A DNA stretch of 21,350 bases from Lingula anatina (Eukaryota > Brachiopoda > Lingulata > Lingulida > Lingulidae), in the NCBI RefSeq assembly GCF_001039355.2, contig NW_019774012.1, positions 5,644 to 26,993 on the forward strand. Reading direction: 5' to 3'. Below are positions 17,282 through 21,350 of this stretch, piece by piece. Every line of letters starts with the position of its first letter. The stretch's first letter is position 1. The position numbers and the translations under genes were made by a program. The notes below the pieces were generated by a model. It was not told the origin of the DNA, searched no databases, and saw nothing but the letters and a program-made list of their open reading frames with translations.

Positions 17282-17744
17282 GATCAACATAGGAAGGGAA
17301 GTCATATGTCACATCTGGAAAATTGTGATGGCATTTCTATTAACTCCATTTCATATCTCCAGAGTTGTGGAAAAATGCCTTGTTCATGCTTTTGAAAAGG
17401 TGATTTTATGCTTTCAAATCACCAAAATTGTGTGATAGTACTCTGTATGAAAAAAAAAAAAAAAATAGTAATAAAATAGGGACCTGCAATAGAAGAATGT
17501 GATGTATTAAAACTCCTGTCGTTTAGTATTTGATTTAAAAATTCCGCTGTCAGAAAAGATCAGCATAAAATACATAGGCGGATCATCCTTATGCTATCGG
17601 TAGTAAACGAGACTTGCTAAGGTGTTTGTATTTATTTCCTATCTAAGTTCGAGGCCATGTCAACACTAGCTATCAGAAGCTGTAAAAGATGGGAATATTT
17701 AGGGGCCTGGAGTCTGATAATACGCTTGATGACTTCAAGATGGA

Positions 17745-18350
17745 AAACATTACTCCACAATATGACTAACAGGTACCACAAAATACCCCATCTACTGCCT
17801 GGGACAAGTACAACTATGCCATATGCTCTGCATCAAACAACAACAAGTCAACAACATCAACAATTAATAATAATAACAATAATCATAATAATAATAGTAA
17901 TGTTCTAAACTTGAGAACTCAGAACTGCGTAGACATATATTCCCTGGGCACTGACTTATAAAAAATAAGCGTGCTTTTAAAAGTTAATCTTTATGTTTTC
18001 AAATATCCTCATAGTACCAAACGTTTTATCTAAACAGTTTTAATTAACAATTGTATTAATTTTATCCTCATTTATTGAATTTTACTATTTATATTTTAAA
18101 TATTGTATCATCCAACTATTTCAGTTGCAAGTAAAATGATTATTATTATCGTTATTATTATTATTATCCCAAAAGCTAGGTGAAATTTCAATAAATAAAA
18201 TAAATTACTATAACTAGTTATAATAATCTATCATCAAACTAGCCGTTAAATCGATTCATATCACTTTGAACATTACTACTAGTGGAAACGTTTATGTTTT
18301 CTCAATAACACAATTTGATTTGCATAGCTCCTAAAGTAGTTGATGGTTAC
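17745..18350. other. AT-rich spacer between the two 3' duplication copies
   Basis: ATT/ATA simple-sequence tracts (about 17862-17900 and 18138-18166). 17680-17745 before it is a third partial copy of 15720-15785 (GTAAAAGATGGGA.TATT.AG). No gene seen. Confidence 0.5.
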
Positions 18351-20371
18351 ATTTATTTATTTATAATTTCTTCTAATGTTCATTTCCTTGATAGGTGTTA
18401 AGTGTCTCTTCTAGCTCATATTCTAAATATGAAATATATATGAATAGAGTGTATTATAGGACCTTGAGCTTTAAAGAGTTGAATTTTTATTGAAGTATGG
18501 ATAGTTCTGCTGTTCTTGTAGATGCGTAGTTAATTTACTTTGTAAGAAAATATGCATTGAAGTTTAATTAATTATTTTGCAGTGAAAGATGGAAGTTTTT
18601 GGGGAACTGAAGCTTGATATTTGAATGTAATTGATAATGTCATTATATTCTTCTAATCCTTTATTACAGTTCCAAAGAAGAGACACTCATCCAGCCTACT
18701 GAAGTGATGCTAAGTAGGTGACATCGCAGCATTGGTGACATCACAGTGTTAGTGACATCACAATATTAGACACATCAGAACATCACCAAGTCTTCTGAGT
18801 AGAATATTTAAATTAAACTATCACTGAGCAGTGAAATACTGTATCATGTATACAGATACATGGACGGTTTGGATATAATTGTATTGGGTGTGGACTTGGG
18901 AAGTTTTACTTGAAGATTTTAATTTTAAAAAATGTATAGGTGGCATTTTATTATTAAGATTGTCAATAATATTAAAATAGAGAAAATATTCCATTTAGTT
19001 AATAGTCATTCTAATCACTTTACTCTGCAGACAAAGAATGTTTTTCATGTTATTATTGTTTGCAAACAGTATTGTATCACAATGTAGACTTTTTGGGACT
19101 TTCGAGTGATGTTTTTTCTTTTTTTCTTGGGGGGGGGGGTGTACAATGTACATTATAAGTTAGATTAGCTCTTATGTTTTTTAAACTCCAGACTTATTTT
19201 AGTTTACTTTTTAAATTTATTTTATTTTATTGTATTGTATTCTTGACCAGTCATTTGAATACAGTTTTCTTACAGTTATACTTGATGTAATGGTCCAATG
19301 GTAGCAACTGTTTAAAACAAACAAATGTGATATGAAGGATGAGTGTTTACCTTTAGATTTCTGAAAATAAATTCTGTTCATTGTGAAACATTTCAAGATA
19401 TTTTATGCTTTGATTTCTTTAACAAACTGCAATTACATGCATGAACAGTACACAGTGTTCTAGGTGTTAGAGGACCCTAATCTTTATGATATTATAATTT
19501 TTATATATAATTTGTAAATGAGTCTATACAGTACATATTGTATATAACATGTCAATTGAAACCTGTGACTGAAACCAAGTTTCCATGTAACAGAGAGTCC
19601 ACCATCCATTAGATTTACACAGGATAGGGTTAGCTTGACATAAGTGGGCCAAACTCTGTGCAGGGGAATGAAAACTGCGCCCTGTACCACTGGACTCTCT
19701 CATACAGGTGCTTTCAGATACAATAAGTCTCAGGGCATGTGCGCATAATATGCAAGGCAAGGTCGATTAAACTGCTGATGATGACTGCGCACAGAATGTT
19801 GCTCTTTCGTTTCTTAATAAATTTTAAGTAACACCTATGATTATGAATAACATCAGCCAACCTATCTGAAAAGGGCATGTTTTGCATAAGAAACTGAAAA
19901 CTGAATTTCTTGGGGCGTATCAATATATGGTACGAGTTCAACGAAGAACAGAAATGACATTCCAGGCACACACACAGATCAACATAGGACGGGAAGTCAT
20001 ATGTCACATCTGGAAAATCGTGATGGCGTTTCTATAACTCCATTTCATATATCCAGAGTTGTGGAAAAATGCCTTGCTCACACTTTTGAAAAGGTGATTT
20101 TATGCTTTCAAATCACCAAAATTGTACGATAGTACTCTGTACGAACAAAAAGTGATAAAATAGGGACCTGCAATCGAAATAATTCAGAATGTGATGTATC
20201 AAAACTCCTGTCATTTACTGAATATTTGATTTTTAAAAATTCAGCCATCAGAAAAGATCAGCATAAAATACGTCGGCAGATCATCCTTGAGCTACTTAAC
20301 AAGACATGGTAAGGTGTTTGTATTTATTTCCTATCTAAGCCCGAGACAGTGTCAACACTTGGAATCAGAAG
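18351..20371 (+). repeat. 3' segmental duplication, copy D
   Basis: Aligns with 15501-17679. It lacks the MITE, has about 105 bp extra near 18918-19030, and carries the frameshifted terminal exon at 18670. Confidence 0.85.
18670..18707 (+). pseudogene. Duplicated, frameshifted copy of terminal exon 5
   Basis: Follows ATTACAG and aligns with 15811-15848. Two A bases are missing from the AAAGAAAAGAG run (here AAAGAAGAG), so the reading changes from VPKKRDTHPAY to VPKKRHSSSLLK and stops at a different TGA (18705-18707). The acceptor is intact, so it could be spliced as an alternative last exon; otherwise it is a dead copy. Confidence 0.65.
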
Positions 20372-20436
20372 GTGGACTATCTGTTACATGGAAACTATCT
20401 AAGCCCGAGACAGTGTCAACACTTGGTATCAGAAGA
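20332..20436 (+). repeat. Tandem direct repeat upstream of the IRG gene
   Basis: CTATCTAAGCCCGAGACAGT, continuing GTCAACACTTGG.ATCAGAAG, occurs at 20332 and again at 20395. They are separated by GGACTATCTGTTACATGGAA, which is an inverted copy of sequence at 16923-16943 and 19577-19596. Confidence 0.75.
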
Positions 20437-20484
20437 GACGACCTGTCGGTATTCTTGGCCACGCCCGTTATCTATCAAACACAT

Positions 20485-20490
20485 CACGTG
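20485..20490. promoter_or_regulatory. CACGTG E-box in an imperfect palindrome
   Basis: CACGTG followed by ATTACGTG, flanked by AAACAC on the left and GTGTTT on the right, 180 bp before the IRG start. A bHLH-type binding site is possible; no functional evidence. Confidence 0.3.
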
Positions 20491-20602
20491 ATTACGTGTT
20501 TCTTCTGTAAATAATGCTGCACCTTGCGAATGCTTTAGTGTGTGCCTTGGGCGTAAGCAAAGTCGAGTCATTTAATTATACAGATTAAGTTGGTAGAGGA
20601 GC

Positions 20603-20610
20603 ATATATAT
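20603..20610 (+). promoter_or_regulatory. Candidate TATA box of the IRG GTPase gene
   Basis: ATATATAT, 61-68 bp before the ATG, followed by a pyrimidine-rich CTTTCTCCTC that could contain the start site. Confidence 0.4.
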
Positions 20611-20670
20611 CTTTCTCCTCTTTACTCTGCCTTTGCCAAGAAACGACTACTAAGGCTTTACAAAAAGAAA

Positions 20671-21350
20671 ATGAACAGGTTCAAGATGGTAGATTCCAAC
20701 CAGTGGCCGAACATTGAAGTCAACGTAGCCTTATGTGGGATTTCGGGTTCAGGGAAATCTCAGTTCATCAACACAGTTCTTGGGCTGAGAGCTGACGACC
20801 CTGGCGCGGCGCCCGTAGATGCCTTTGGTTCGCAACGTACCACAAGGCGCTATAAACACCCCGAGCTGCCAGGTCTTATTTTCTGGGATTTGCCGGGAAT
20901 TGGAACTGGTGAATTTGGCAGAGATAATTATTTGAAAACTGTTGACTTTAACACTTATGATTTCTACTTGATATTTGGACGGGGAAGGTTCTATGAAGAA
21001 GACGCGTGGTTCGTTAAACAGGTGAACCGACGTCGAAAGCATTTCTTTTACATTCGAACGCATATTGACCAGGACATAGAATCCATGAAAAGAGGTGGTG
21101 AAAAAACATCAGCCGAGGAATCATGCTTAGATATCGTCCGAAATGACTGCGAGACGCAAATTCAAAACGCTGGTACTGAAGCGACCAGTGCTCAAGTCTA
21201 CTTAATATCTACACGGTTGCAGGACAAAGACAAGTTGAACTCAGACATGCTTAAGCATCTGCCTCGTATAGTAAGAGAAACAGCTGCAGTTGCCTTATCT
21301 GTGCCTTATCTTTCCGACATCAAAGTCAAAATCCAATCCCTGCGCGACAA
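20671..21350 (+). CDS. IRG-family (interferon-inducible p47-type) GTPase, N-terminal 226 residues
   Basis: Open from ATG 20671 to the right edge with no stop; an in-frame TAA lies at 20554-20556 and no other in-frame ATG falls between. A stands at -3. P-loop GISGSGKS is at residues 23-30 (GKS class), the IRG switch WDLPGIGTGEF at 72-82, YDFYLIF at 96-102, the G4-region motif YIRTHID at 127-133 and a G5-like LIST at 178-181. WDLPGIGT and the RFxxxD / RTxID pattern are characteristic of immunity-related GTPases, which act on vacuole or organelle membranes in cell-autonomous defence in vertebrates. Family members are about 400 residues, so roughly the C-terminal helical half is missing. Intronless here, as is common for IRGs. 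In G4 (usually TKxD) His131 replaces Lys. The invertebrate role is inference. Confidence 0.92.
   Translation, partial: MNRFKMVDSNQWPNIEVNVALCGISGSGKSQFINTVLGLRADDPGAAPVDAFGSQRTTRRYKHPELPGLIFWDLPGIGTGEFGRDNYLKTVDFNTYDFYLIFGRGRFYEEDAWFVKQVNRRRKHFFYIRTHIDQDIESMKRGGEKTSAEESCLDIVRNDCETQIQNAGTEATSAQVYLISTRLQDKDKLNSDMLKHLPRIVRETAAVALSVPYLSDIKVKIQSLRD

Larger units (their letters stand above)
15501..17679 (+). repeat. 3' segmental duplication, copy C
   Basis: Covers intron 4, terminal exon 5 and the 3' flank of the plus-strand gene and aligns with 18351-20371, offset about 2850 bp. It contains the 306-bp MITE at 16231 that the other copy lacks. It ends in TGTCAACAC..TATCAGAAG. Confidence 0.85.

Overview
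The window looks like a piece of an AT-rich animal genome. Genes are split into short exons with GT/AG introns, and microsatellites, short inverted-repeat transposons and local duplications are abundant. Three protein types point to a marine invertebrate: chitin-binding peritrophin-A (CBM14) modules, fibrinogen-related (FReD) modules and an immunity-related GTPase (IRG). A lophotrochozoan such as a mollusc is my best guess, and amphioxus is possible. The clade is inference and cannot be fixed from the sequence alone.

Layout. At 912-1601 (minus) are the first two exons, signal peptide plus CBM14, of a gene that runs off the left edge. 1602-6723 holds no gene I can support. It contains an old diverged duplication (about 1750-3480 against 4340-6330), a perfect 478-bp duplication on either side of a single N (5452), and several small transposons. 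At 6724-13396 (minus) is a complete 11-exon gene whose splice phases all agree. It encodes a 660-residue secreted protein: signal peptide, CBM14, FReD, Thr-rich stalk, CBM14, FReD. About 490 bp away, head to head, a plus-strand gene (13884-15845, five exons, 176 residues, unrecognised) follows. Its last exon and 3' flank were duplicated about 2.85 kb downstream (15501-17679 against 18351-20371), and the second copy of the exon is frameshifted. At 20671 to the right edge (plus) an intronless reading frame encodes the GTPase domain of an IRG-family protein.

Reading of the whole. The two minus-strand genes are tandem relatives. Within the large one, a CBM14+FReD exon cassette has itself been duplicated, so this is a locus expanding by duplication at several scales. 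Two secreted lectin-like genes next to an IRG GTPase suggest an innate-immunity or mucosal-barrier neighbourhood, but linkage alone does not prove a shared function. At least seven small non-autonomous transposon copies from about five families lie in introns and intergenic DNA. Two of them can be compared with an un-inserted duplicate copy inside the same window.
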